This document shows positions 8,792 to 16,980 of a DNA stretch of 64,000 nt, in pieces. Under the pieces are notes generated by a model that made no database searches, was not told the DNA's origin, and was given only the letters and a program-made list of their open reading frames with translations. Each line of letters opens with the position of its first letter. Position 1 is the stretch's first letter. Source of the stretch: Candidatus Hermodarchaeum yapensis (GTDB lineage Archaea; Asgardarchaeota; Hermodarchaeia; Hermodarchaeales; Hermodarchaeaceae); NCBI GenBank assembly GCA_016840405.1, contig JAEOSK010000003.1:1-64000 (forward strand), read 5' to 3'. Both the position numbers and the translations under genes were made by a program.

Positions 8792-9985
8792 ATGATGCTT
8801 AAGATTAACAAAGATGAATGTACTGGTTGCGGTCTCTGCGTGAAAGTCTGCCCCTTTGACGCGATGCACCTTGTTGGCGAGAAGGCCCAAGACGACGAAA
8901 AATGTACCCTCTGCGGAGCCTGCGTGAAAGTCTGCCCTGTTGATGCAATCACCATTGAACGCAAACGGGTAGATCCCTCCAAGTTCAAAGACTTCAAAGG
9001 TGTGTGGGTCTGGGCTGAACAAATCGACGGGCAACTCCGCAACGTCGGTCTCGAATTACTCGGAAAGGGTCGAGAACTCGCAGACAAACTCGGTGAACCC
9101 CTTTGTGCCGTTCTACTCGGTCATAACGTGGACGAAATGCCGAACATTTTGGCCCAAAACGGTGCGGATATCGTCTACGTCAGTGATCAGGAGATTCTTG
9201 CCCATTACACCACCGATGCCTACACAGACGTGATTTCTGCCCTCATTCTCACTGAAAAACCGAACATCGTTCTGTTTGGTGCAACATCTAATGGACGAGA
9301 TTTAGGACCACGAATTGCAGCACGCCTGCAATTAGGACTTACCGCCGATTGCACCGGCCTCGACATTGACGACAAGCGTCAACTGATCCAAACCCGCCCT
9401 GCATTTGGTGGGAATATCATGGCCTCCATCCTCAGCCCCTATACCCGCCCCCAAATGGCAACCGTTCGCCCCAACGTCTTCAAACCCCCCACCGATGCTG
9501 CCAAGAAAGCGGACATCCGTGAAGTAGATATCAAAGTAAACAAAGCTGCCGTCCGCACCAAAATCGTCGACACCATCATCGAAATGGAAGAAGGAGCTCT
9601 CAAAGTCGATGAAGCCGAAATGGTCGTCACCTGTGGTCGCGGCATCAAAACCCCTGAAAACATCGAAGTCGTCGGCGAACTCGCCACCGAACTCAACGCC
9701 GCTCTCGGCGGCTCCCGACCCATCGTCGACCAAGGCTGGATGAAACACCACCAACAAGTCGGCCAATCCGGACGCACAATCGCTCCCCAACTCTACATCG
9801 CCTGCGGCGTCAGCGGCGCCATCCAACACCTCGTCGGCATGCGCACCAGCGACGTCATCATCGCCATCAACAACGACCCCGATGCCCCCATCTTCACCGT
9901 CGCCGATTTTTCAATTGTAGGAGATCTTTTCAAGGTCGTCCCAGCAATTGTGAAGGAACTGCGCCGTGTGAAAGCTCAAAAATAG
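8792..9985 (+). CDS. etfA: Electron transfer flavoprotein alpha subunit with N-terminal 2[4Fe-4S] ferredoxin
   Basis: 397 residues. Residues about 9-55 hold two CxxCxxCxxxCP clusters (CTGCGLCVKVCP, CTLCGACVKVCP), followed by the usual alpha chain with the FAD-binding motif SGRTIAPQLYIACGVSGA and NNDPDAPIFTVADFSIVGD near the end. The fused ferredoxin suggests electron exchange with low-potential carriers, as in anaerobes. From about 9430 to 9906 codons end very often in C; the last 26 codons do not. That end appears to have been supplied by the mobile element that follows: an orphan second copy of the gene's last codons lies at 11480-11539. The stop is only 3 bases from the frame-corrected stop of the convergent endonuclease-like gene. 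Confidence 0.95.
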   Translation: MMLKINKDECTGCGLCVKVCPFDAMHLVGEKAQDDEKCTLCGACVKVCPVDAITIERKRVDPSKFKDFKGVWVWAEQIDGQLRNVGLELLGKGRELADKLGEPLCAVLLGHNVDEMPNILAQNGADIVYVSDQEILAHYTTDAYTDVISALILTEKPNIVLFGATSNGRDLGPRIAARLQLGLTADCTGLDIDDKRQLIQTRPAFGGNIMASILSPYTRPQMATVRPNVFKPPTDAAKKADIREVDIKVNKAAVRTKIVDTIIEMEEGALKVDEAEMVVTCGRGIKTPENIEVVGELATELNAALGGSRPIVDQGWMKHHQQVGQSGRTIAPQLYIACGVSGAIQHLVGMRTSDVIIAINNDPDAPIFTVADFSIVGDLFKVVPAIVKELRRVKAQK

Positions 9986-11479
9986 TTGCTATTTGGATTT
10001 TACAAAAGTTCTGGCGATCCAAGTTGCAAATGCTTGGCGTTTTCTTTCATGGTTAGGTGGTGCTAAAAGTCCCCATCTGATACTTGATTCATACCCAGAG
10101 GTCGAAACTGTCCAATTGGAACTGGAATCCGGAGGCGATCGTTTTCTTCATTATATTGAACATGACCTAATTGGTCTAGGAGGCTCTTAACGCGTTGGCG
10201 GCGTTCGAAGTCTCTTTCTACATAATATAGTACACGTTTTTCGTCAAGGTGACCGTCAGAGAGCATGGTAGCAAGGAGGCGGGCTTGGAGGATTTCGATG
10301 TTGGGGAATTTGGGGTCATTAACGAAGCCGCCATCTCGGAAGCCGATGTGGCTTATTTCGGGTTTAATTATGTCGAACGAGGTTCCGACGGCGTCTAGTA
10401 TGATATGGAGTACTTCACCATGGAGGAATGGTTCACGGTTGCGCAGTTCGGGTAGTGGTTCGTAGCCTTCATGTTGGCGTTCGGTGTATTGCCCGATAAG
10501 GCGCGAGAATTTACTAATCCCGGCTGTATAGGAGTCAGTTTCGTTGTTGAAACCGAGGTGTCTGCAGGCGTTTTCGACAAGTTGATTTTTGAAATCAGGA
10601 TTCTTGAAGTGAAAGATTTCGTCGTTCCATAGGTTAAGCCAGTGCTGTGGGTTGGTGTTTTCGTGCCAGAGGTAGAGGACATTACTGACGACGCCGAGGC
10701 GGATTTTCGTGTGGGGAGTTTCGTGGGTTTTGAGGAGGGTGTTAAGGCGGGTTTCGATAGGGTGGCGGTGTTGGTGGATGGTTTGTGCGAATTGACGGAG
10801 CCAGGTGGGTCCGCGTTCGTGGTAGGGTCGGAGTTCGGCGAATATCACTCTAAGTTTAGTATCTGACTGATAGTAGAGGGATGCAATGGTAGTGGCAGGG
10901 AGTGTGGGGTTATGGCGTTCTGGGTGACCACGGAGCGGTCGGAGAGTATGGTAAACAGTACCAGCGTCAATGCAATGATTGTGGGCTTCAGGGGCTAGTT
11001 TGGCTTTGTGTTCGACGCGAGCGTTTTCGTGGGAAATTAGAGTTCTGAAGAGTCGGGGTTGTTTCTTTCCATTTAACCAAAAGCTGATTTGTGATTGATG
11101 AACGCCATAATGGTTGGCAAGTTGGTTTTGAGAAAAACTGGAGAAGATTTTGTTGTTTTGTTTCTTTTGTAGAGAAAGGAATGCTTGTGCGGTGTGATAA
11201 AGGTTCGGAAAGTTAGAGCGATCACGGAGGTAAGGATGATTATCAACTAGTTGGTGCAATTGTTGGACGGTGGTAATGAGAGTCGAATGTATATCTTGAT
11301 GATGGCGTTGAGAACCAAGTAGACTAGTACGCATCAAAGACATCTACTAGCATTACCATATCTCCTGAATGTTTTATATTGACAGAGACTAGCATCAAAC
11401 TAATCGTTTGGACTTCGAAGTGCGTGTGGTTGGATTCACTTAGCGATTTACTAGCGGTGTGATGATTAGTTAATTAAAA
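9907..11479. mobile_element. WHO-like homing element inserted in the 3' end of etfA
   Basis: The element, as I define it, comprises the recoded last part of etfA (about 9907-9985), a convergent HTH/LAGLIDADG-like gene, and its promoter region. Right after it, the displaced original etfA end begins at 11480. The left border is inferred from the change in codon style after GTCGCCGAT at about 9906; the right border is where homology to the etfA end resumes. No terminal inverted repeats or target duplication are visible, which fits insertion by endonuclease cut and homologous repair rather than transposition. The yeast WHO elements at FBA1 have the same layout. Confidence 0.65.
9989..11343 (-). 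CDS. HTH plus LAGLIDADG-like homing endonuclease (one frameshift near its C-terminus)
   Basis: The uninterrupted frame runs 10063-11343 (426 residues). Residues about 68-96 form a helix-turn-helix (SQNQLANHYGVHQSQISFWL). The C-terminal part reads ARLLATMLSDGHL, a LAGLIDADG-type helix with a candidate catalytic Asp, then RLRIPVPIGQFRPLGM, typical of the domain's later strands. The frame stops at a T run (complement of AAAA, 10065-10068). One extra T would continue it for about 25 residues (LAPPNHERKRQAFATWIA...) to a stop at 9989-9991, three bases from the etfA stop. A TATA-like AATATAAAAC lies at 11371-11380. The frameshift could be decay or an assembly error. Only one LAGLIDADG motif is evident, so dimer action would be expected. 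Confidence 0.6.
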
Positions 11480-11539
11480 CTCTTCAAAATCGTTCCTGCA
11501 CTAGTCAAAGAAATCAAGCGAGTTAAGACGCAGAAGTAG
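11480..11539 (+). pseudogene. Displaced original 3' end of etfA
   Basis: Read in the + direction this encodes LFKIVPALVKEIKRVKTQK and a TAG stop. The current end of etfA encodes LFKVVPAIVKELRRVKAQK and TAG. 14 of 19 residues are identical, with four of the five differences conservative, but only 39 of 60 bases match; most identical residues use different third bases. Upstream in frame there is a stop (TAA at 11471), so this piece is not expressed as part of etfA. It is best read as the native gene end pushed downstream by the insertion. Confidence 0.8.
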
Positions 11540-11604
11540 CCTTTTGCAGAGTCCTTTCCGTTAATTGATTGACGACAGAGTCATAGTATGTGATTCTTGC
11601 AGCG

Positions 11605-12045
11605 TTAGGCAACCATTGTTTCTTTGGCGATGAGACCTGCGACGAGGGCGAGGAGTCCGGGGATGGCTCCTAACAGGATGATGATGGTGTAAATGTCTGG
11701 TACGGGGGTTCCGGTCAAGAGGTAGGAGAAGTAACCGGGTAGGACGCCGCAAAGGATGATTGCGATGATTCCGGTGATGATGAGACCGATTTTTAGTTTG
11801 CTGGGTTTGATGAGGAAGATGATCCAGAGGATGAAGAATATCGTACCGGCGAGGATGCTGAGGGCGAGTGAGCCCATCAGGTTGCTGGCCATGACTAATT
11901 GTGGGTCGAGGGGGTCGAACACTGCGACCAATGCGATGCCGATGAGGTAGATGACGAACAAGAAGATGAAGAAGATGTTATAGATGAGTTGGATGACAAT
12001 TCCAAAGATGACCAAAACGCGTGAAGCATTTCTTTCTGCCACCAT
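11605..12045 (-). CDS. Small four-helix membrane protein, unknown
   Basis: 146 residues with four hydrophobic segments at about 9-40, 58-80, 86-107 and 118-140, almost no charge between them, and no recognised motif. The start ATG is preceded by GGAGG on its own strand. It lies just beyond the displaced etfA end, so it was probably the original 3' neighbour of etfA. The 287 bases between it and the next gene hold nothing I can support. Confidence 0.7.
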   Translation of the reverse strand: MVAERNASRVLVIFGIVIQLIYNIFFIFLFVIYLIGIALVAVFDPLDPQLVMASNLMGSLALSILAGTIFFILWIIFLIKPSKLKIGLIITGIIAIILCGVLPGYFSYLLTGTPVPDIYTIIILLGAIPGLLALVAGLIAKETMVA

Positions 12046-12332
12046 TAATAACCTCCATAAGGTTGAATGTCAGGGAGTATTGACTTGTGAGCTATTAAAT
12101 ACAATAGTAGCATAGGCGTAGACCTCACAGGAAGAATGTTTTGACTACTCTGGAATCCCTAGGAAACCCAGAAGTTTCTTTGTTTTAGAATAACCAAAAA
12201 ATGTCTCTAGGCGGGCGTTTCTGAACAGCGTTGAGCTGGTGAAAATGCGTGAGACACTTCAGGCGATGAAGAAGAAACCATATTTTTTAATAATTATCCT
12301 TATTTTCAGAAAGTTCTTTCATTTCCCTAGAA

Positions 12333-13106
12333 TCAGATCTTCTTAGTTCCTACGGATATGAGATTACGACTTTGTTGTGGATTAAAGGGTTGTTCGTTGT
12401 AGTCTTGGTAAAAGACCAGATGCTTGAATCCGGCGTCTTGTAATGCTGATTTGAGGATCGGTTTATTGAGTTGAAGTACTTGTTGTGAGCTGAGTGTAGG
12501 TTGCCATCCTGCTTCGGTTCGAATGATGCCGAAAAAGACAAGATGTCGGGACTCATCAGTTTTCTCTGGTTCAAAGAATCGAGCAAATACTACTTCCTTT
12601 CCATCTTTTGTTTGTCCTGATTTCAAGGGGAAAAAGCGGAATCCTGTGTGACGGATTTCTTCAAAATTTAGTGTCTGAGAAACGAACGAGCCACCTTCTG
12701 TGAGTAGTTGAAAGATATTAGTGAGAGTTTGTTGCACGTCAGTTAAGGCGTGAAGAAGGGCTAATGAGTTTCCTAAGCAAGCGACGAGATCGAATGGACC
12801 TTCAAGGAGCTCTGTTACCTGACGCATGTCCGCAATGGAAAACTGAACGACGACTCCCTTTTCTTTTGCATGGTGCTTGGCGGCTTCAATCATTTGTGGG
12901 CTTAAATCAAGTCCTGTAACTCCATAGCCTTGAGAGGCGAGTGCAACTGCATGTCGACCGCTGCCACAGGCTAAATCAAGGATTCGAGCATTTGGTGTAT
13001 CTTGAATAACCTTGATTAGAAAGGGGATTTCACGGGCAAGCCGTTGTTCCCAGTCGATGGCTTGATCGTAAATGAAGGCGAGGTCTTCAAAGACTGGCAT
13101 TCTCAT
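12333..13106 (-). CDS. Class I SAM-dependent methyltransferase
   Basis: 257 residues. Motif I is ILDLACGSGRHAVALA (about residues 42-57), followed by GVTGLDLSPQMIEAAKHHA and FSIADMRQV, then FDLVACLGNSLALL as motif IV. This is the general small-molecule methyltransferase fold; the substrate is unknown. A second ATG two codons in (MPVFEDL) is an equal start choice. It is followed on the same strand, 34 bases upstream, by the kynureninase gene, so the two may be co-transcribed. Confidence 0.85.
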   Translation of the reverse strand: MRMPVFEDLAFIYDQAIDWEQRLAREIPFLIKVIQDTPNARILDLACGSGRHAVALASQGYGVTGLDLSPQMIEAAKHHAKEKGVVVQFSIADMRQVTELLEGPFDLVACLGNSLALLHALTDVQQTLTNIFQLLTEGGSFVSQTLNFEEIRHTGFRFFPLKSGQTKDGKEVVFARFFEPEKTDESRHLVFFGIIRTEAGWQPTLSSQQVLQLNKPILKSALQDAGFKHLVFYQDYNEQPFNPQQSRNLISVGTKKI

Positions 13107-13140
13107 CGACTACATTCGTTCAATGGTTTTTCAAGGTTGA

Positions 13141-14400
13141 TTACTTACTACTTGCCTTCTTTATTACTTCGGCGAACTGGTACACTTCGGTGAAGGTGTT
13201 GTAGAAGGGTGTGGGAGCGACTCGGATGACATCGGGTTCACGCCAATCACAATAGATACCTGCTTGAGTGAGATGGTCAAACAGCTCCTTCCCATTTTGG
13301 TGCGTGCGAATCGAAAGTTGACACCCCCGGTAATCAGGATTGCTGGGAGTGAGAATGGAGAACTGGTCACTGCCAATTTCATTGAGGAGAAATTCAAGGT
13401 ATCCTGTCAGTTTCACCGATTTCTCCCGTAGTTGGGTCATGGTTGTGGTATCAAAAAGTTTCATTGAGGCATCCAAGGATGCCAAAGCTAGGGGGGAAAT
13501 ACAGCTGATTTGCCAGCCACTAGCGCCCACAATTGGGTCAATATCAGGACGCATGAGGAACCGATTCTCAAGTTTATTGCCCCACCAGCCTTCAAATCGT
13601 GGTAAATCAGAAGCCAGCTCATGTTGTTCATGAACGAAGCAGCCCCCGGGTCCAGCGGGTCCGCCATTCATGTACTTGTAGGTGCACCACACGGCGAAAT
13701 CGACTTTCCAACCATGAAGCTTCAGGAGTATGTTTCCTGCCGCATGGGCCAGATCATAGCCAACAACACATCCATATTCATGACCTAGCTGGGCAATGTA
13801 GGCAAGGTCAAAAGCTTGCCCCGAATAGTAATTCACCCCACCAAGGAGAATTAGTGCAATGGAATCCCCCTCTTTTTCCAACACCTGACGGAAATCGTCG
13901 TTTTGTAGAGTGGCTTCACCCGGTTGCGCTTTAACCTCGATCAAAGCATCAGCGGGATTGATGCCATGGAACCGCATTTGGGATTTGATAGCGTAATGGT
14001 CACTTGGAAACACCTTCTGCTCAATTATCACCTTGTATCGCGAAGTAGTCGGACGATAAAAGGAAACCAGCATGAGATGAAGGTTGACCGTCAACGAATT
14101 CATGAGCACAACTTCTGTGGACTTAGCGCCCATAATGCGTGCAACACTATCACGAACAGCATCCTCATATGATACCCAGGGACGATCACCTTTAGTGTAG
14201 GCTTCTACTCCCCACTGTTCCCAGCTATTCATTACCGATTCAAGATGAGCCCGTACGGTTTTCGGTTGTAACCCCAGAGAGTTACCAAGAAAATAGATAG
14301 GTGGAGTTTTTCCTGTGTCTGCGGGAAGGTGAAACTCGTCACGATATTGGTGAAGGGGATCCTTAGCATCCATTTCCGAAGCATAGTCTTTGCTAACCAT
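13141..14400 (-). CDS. kynU: Kynureninase
   Basis: About 419 residues from ATG 14400; the longer open frame to 14529 would add a spurious hydrophobic stretch. FLGNSLGLQPKTV, the aspartate loop VVGYDLAHAAGN, and the PLP-lysine region FAVWCTYKYMNGGPAGPGG are diagnostic of kynureninase, a PLP fold type I enzyme that cleaves kynurenine to anthranilate and alanine. Length matches the family. No other tryptophan-degradation gene is nearby, so its pathway partners must be elsewhere. Confidence 0.93.
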   Translation of the reverse strand: MVSKDYASEMDAKDPLHQYRDEFHLPADTGKTPPIYFLGNSLGLQPKTVRAHLESVMNSWEQWGVEAYTKGDRPWVSYEDAVRDSVARIMGAKSTEVVLMNSLTVNLHLMLVSFYRPTTSRYKVIIEQKVFPSDHYAIKSQMRFHGINPADALIEVKAQPGEATLQNDDFRQVLEKEGDSIALILLGGVNYYSGQAFDLAYIAQLGHEYGCVVGYDLAHAAGNILLKLHGWKVDFAVWCTYKYMNGGPAGPGGCFVHEQHELASDLPRFEGWWGNKLENRFLMRPDIDPIVGASGWQISCISPLALASLDASMKLFDTTTMTQLREKSVKLTGYLEFLLNEIGSDQFSILTPSNPDYRGCQLSIRTHQNGKELFDHLTQAGIYCDWREPDVIRVAPTPFYNTFTEVYQFAEVIKKASSK

Positions 14401-14605
14401 GGAATCTGTCACAATCGTCACATCCTGTGCCAAATTAGGACCTAACGTTCCCCTTAAGCACCTACTAACAGCCCAAAAAAAGAGCAAGTGGAATATTGCC
14501 AAAAACGTTATAATCAACCAGCAAAACACCCGTGTAGAAAAGGTTAATTAATCAAATTTTGTAAGTCCAATTGAAGCCAGCTCGTCTGCTGGAGGCTACA
14601 GAACT

Positions 14606-14782
14606 ATGTCAAAACAATATCTTGAATGCCCACTTTGTGGTAACACCCAATTTCGAAAAGAACAAGGTCGTATGGACAGTAAATGGGGATTCACCTCCCA
14701 CAAAATCACGCTCATGATTTGTGAGCAATGTCGCTTCATCATGCAATTCTCGAAAGGTCGCTCAATCTTCGACTTCGACTAG
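14606..14782 (+). CDS. Small zinc-ribbon protein
   Basis: A 58-residue frame with GGAGG (14591-14595) ten bases before the ATG. It has paired CxxC knuckles: LECPLCGNTQF and MICEQCRFIMQF. It ends IFDFD. Such ribbon proteins bind zinc and often nucleic acid or protein partners; the function is unknown. It is divergent from kynureninase. Confidence 0.7.
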   Translation: MSKQYLECPLCGNTQFRKEQGRMDSKWGFTSHKITLMICEQCRFIMQFSKGRSIFDFD

Positions 14783-14889
14783 GTACAACCTCGAAGTAGT
14801 ATCCACTAACATTTCTAGCAATCTATGGGCGTTTCCATTTCATTCGACTGCTGAAGCCCGCTTCGCCCTCTCAGAAGCGCTTACATGCG

Positions 14890-14899
14890 GTTTTATAAA
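14890..14899 (+). promoter_or_regulatory. TATA box for the small membrane protein gene
   Basis: TTTTATAAAG lies about 40 bases before the TTG start at 14936, with the ribosome-binding site GAAGGAGG (14921-14928) between them. Start of transcription would be near 14923. Confidence 0.5.
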
Positions 14900-14935
14900 G
14901 GTAATCAGGGGTGAGTTCGTGAAGGAGGCTTCAAC

Positions 14936-15151
14936 TTGTCAGAACCAGAAAAAGAGTGCTTTGGTCTGCCCTATGGTAGCGCTATTTGTGGACTGATCAT
15001 TGGTGTAATCATCATCCTATGGGCTCTGTCTTACTTTATCCCAGCTCTCCAAATTATCTGGACATTGTGGTGGCCCATCCTACTCCTGATTGTAGGAGTA
15101 TTAATTATCGCAGGAGCACTCTATGGAATGTTTCGAGGCCGGAGAAGGTAA
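14936..15151 (+). CDS. Small two-helix membrane protein
   Basis: 71 residues from a TTG start that is supported by GAAGGAGG at 14921-14928. An acidic N-terminus (SEPEKECFG) leads into two hydrophobic helices (about 18-38 and 44-64) and a basic tail FRGRRR. It resembles short bacterial/archaeal membrane proteins of unknown function (LiaF/DUF5668-like in layout), a similarity I cannot confirm. Confidence 0.7.
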   Translation: MSEPEKECFGLPYGSAICGLIIGVIIILWALSYFIPALQIIWTLWWPILLLIVGVLIIAGALYGMFRGRRR

Positions 15152-15192
15152 CTCAACTACATGATTTTCAAAGGAATCAGCCATTAGTTGGT

Positions 15193-15633
15193 TCACTGAT
15201 AATCCCGGGTGTAATGTTCGGGATCTTCGACGATGTTATAGCGGTTTCCATCAGGGTCTTCAAATCCAGCCATGATACCACCCCAGGGCATCTCTTCCGG
15301 AGGCAAAAAGAACCGGACTCCCCGTTCTTTCAATTTTTTATACAATTTATTCATGTCCCGTGTCTCAAAGGTGATCCCTGTACTCTGACCAATTTGACCC
15401 AACTGCCACTCATACAGGATAGGATCGGCATCCGGATTTGGCTCAACAAACGCGATTTTCGCTCGGTCACCGGCTGGACCTATTTCCACCCACCCGAACC
15501 GTGGAGCATACAATATCACAGGAATTTCGAGAATATCCTGGAAAAAGTTCATCGCCTCCTCCTGATTGGAAACAAACACGCGAATCGTCCAAATACGATG
15601 AATCAAACTATCTGAACTTTCATTTGACGTCAT
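15193..15633 (-). CDS. VOC/glyoxalase-family protein
   Basis: 146 residues with the paired beta-alpha-beta-beta-beta units of the vicinal oxygen chelate fold: TIRVFVSNQEEAMNFFQDIL opening, GWVEIGPAG, GITFETRDMNKLYKKLKERG and the closing FEDPDGNRYNIVED. The residue after TI at the usual first metal position is Arg, not His, so the metal site may differ. It is too unlike the usual HxxF motif to call it methylmalonyl-CoA epimerase, although that step is missing from the mutase operon. Confidence 0.8.
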   Translation of the reverse strand: MTSNESSDSLIHRIWTIRVFVSNQEEAMNFFQDILEIPVILYAPRFGWVEIGPAGDRAKIAFVEPNPDADPILYEWQLGQIGQSTGITFETRDMNKLYKKLKERGVRFFLPPEEMPWGGIMAGFEDPDGNRYNIVEDPEHYTRDYQ

Positions 15634-15729
15634 AATAGCCCACCACTAACGTCCTCACCCTTTACAGTCATAACTGTTACTTCTTTCTAACTCAAACTTA
15701 CAAGACTTCCTCTCCCCTCCATAAACGGA

Positions 15730-16368
15730 TTAATCGATGAGTTCGAGCCATTTGAGAACAGCCTGGACGAGAAGCACACATCCTACAATACTCATCACAC
15801 CCGTAGTAAGATACCAAAAATCAGGCCACAAAAATCCAGGGAAAACAAAGATAGCTAGTAAGTCCAAATGCCCGAGAAAACTCAACTCTTGATTTACTCC
15901 GTCATGAAGGGTTAAATGAATACCAAACCCGAGAGAGTGATTCCCCAAAGATCCAATTGAAATTCTATAAGCAGCGTACATCCAAAATCCAGTAGTATTG
16001 AAGAGCTTCAAGAAATTGTGATTACTGTATACTCTATCATACCATTCATCGGGGTCTGGAACATTCATAATGGTAAGAAATAATTCACTTACACTAACAT
16101 TCATTGGAACCCCACTGAGAATCCGAAACGATCCATTGATGGTTACATACTCGCTACGCTGCTGGTAAAAAATCGGTTTAACAGAAATCGTAAGCTCCCC
16201 ACTAACAAGTGATGACGTAGAATCCTCCAAGGAAACAGTTCTCCTCTGACCCTGTCTTTCCCCAATCCGATATTGCTCGTGAAACAAAAACACTCCGAAA
16301 GTCGAAATCAGAAGTATCACGAAGAGAATGGCAACGGCCCCATAAACCATTCGGCGCATCACTCTCAT
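15730..16368 (-). CDS. Membrane-anchored protein, unknown
   Basis: 212 residues with one helix at about 10-30 and a second near 180-203 enclosing a beta-rich extracytoplasmic part with several N-x-S/T sites (NGSF, NVSV, NTTG, NHSL). No family recognised. The start could also be ATG three codons in. Two hydrophobic anchors with an external loop suggest a surface protein. Confidence 0.6.
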   Translation of the reverse strand: MRVMRRMVYGAVAILFVILLISTFGVFLFHEQYRIGERQGQRRTVSLEDSTSSLVSGELTISVKPIFYQQRSEYVTINGSFRILSGVPMNVSVSELFLTIMNVPDPDEWYDRVYSNHNFLKLFNTTGFWMYAAYRISIGSLGNHSLGFGIHLTLHDGVNQELSFLGHLDLLAIFVFPGFLWPDFWYLTTGVMSIVGCVLLVQAVLKWLELID

Positions 16369-16486
16369 CCCTAAGGTTATTCCTTGACTCCACCTTCTTA
16401 TACCTTTAGAAACAAAAGATATATTCTTTTATGAATTTGAAACCATTGTAAAATTCGAGGAACCGTTTCCAAGGGGAAGCCCAAGC

Positions 16487-16594
16487 ATGACAATGTCGTG
16501 GATGGAACAAGTGGTCAGACAGTGGCTCAAGCGACGTCGAGCAGAACTAATCCAACAGAATCAAGCCAACATCAGAGCACTCACTAAGGGCTAA
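16487..16594 (+). CDS. Possible 35-residue basic small protein
   Basis: Frame MTMSWMEQVVRQWLKRRRA with AAGGGGAAG about eight bases before the ATG. Amphipathic and basic (KRRRAELIQQNQ). It sits 8 bases before the next gene and on the same strand, which favours a small co-transcribed protein, but there is no homology evidence. Confidence 0.35.
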   Translation: MTMSWMEQVVRQWLKRRRAELIQQNQANIRALTKG

Positions 16595-16602
16595 CGTATG
16601 AT

Positions 16603-16914
16603 GTGAGACTGATACAGAATGATAAGCCATCTCCTCAAGTTGATGAGATTCAATGTCCCAAATGTAAGAGCAAACAAATCATGGAATGGAAACCCGCATG
16701 GGAACCACGCTCCTCATCCATCCGCCTCATGTTCATGGAAAAACCCGAACCCCTAGCCAAACCCCGAGGATTCCAATGCCCTAACTGCGTACACATCTGG
16801 AAAAACACATACCCAGAACACGTATGGCGCCCCTGGGTTAAAAAACAAGGACCGTCCCTCGAACAGGAACTCGATTCCCTCCGCAAAATCGCCAGAGGAC
16901 GCAGAAGGAAATGA
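16603..16914 (+). CDS. Zinc-ribbon protein
   Basis: 103 residues from a GTG start. Two CxxC pairs, IQCPKCKSKQ and FQCPNCVHIW, spaced about 38 residues apart, form a likely zinc ribbon, with a basic C-terminus (KIARGRRRK). No specific family is recognised. The start is the best in frame; the two ATGs just before it run into a stop. Confidence 0.65.
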   Translation: MRLIQNDKPSPQVDEIQCPKCKSKQIMEWKPAWEPRSSSIRLMFMEKPEPLAKPRGFQCPNCVHIWKNTYPEHVWRPWVKKQGPSLEQELDSLRKIARGRRRK

Positions 16915-16980
16915 ATACTTCACAAAGGCTTTAATAGACAAACAATCTGATTGCCGCCGTAAACATATGGAGGTCCACTT

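Noticed and set aside
9332-9829. Long minus-strand frames inside etfA (165 and 112 residues)
   Set aside because: They are shadows caused by the strong C-ending codon bias of etfA on the other strand; composition is repetitive Asp/Gly or Ser/Pro without motifs.
9993-10190. Plus-strand frame of 65 residues just after etfA
   Set aside because: It lies antisense to the endonuclease-like gene, whose minus-strand frame has the recognisable motifs; the plus frame has none.
15193-15633. Methylmalonyl-CoA epimerase
   Set aside because: The VOC fold fits, but the expected first metal-binding His is absent and the gene is far from the mutase operon, so only the family is claimed.
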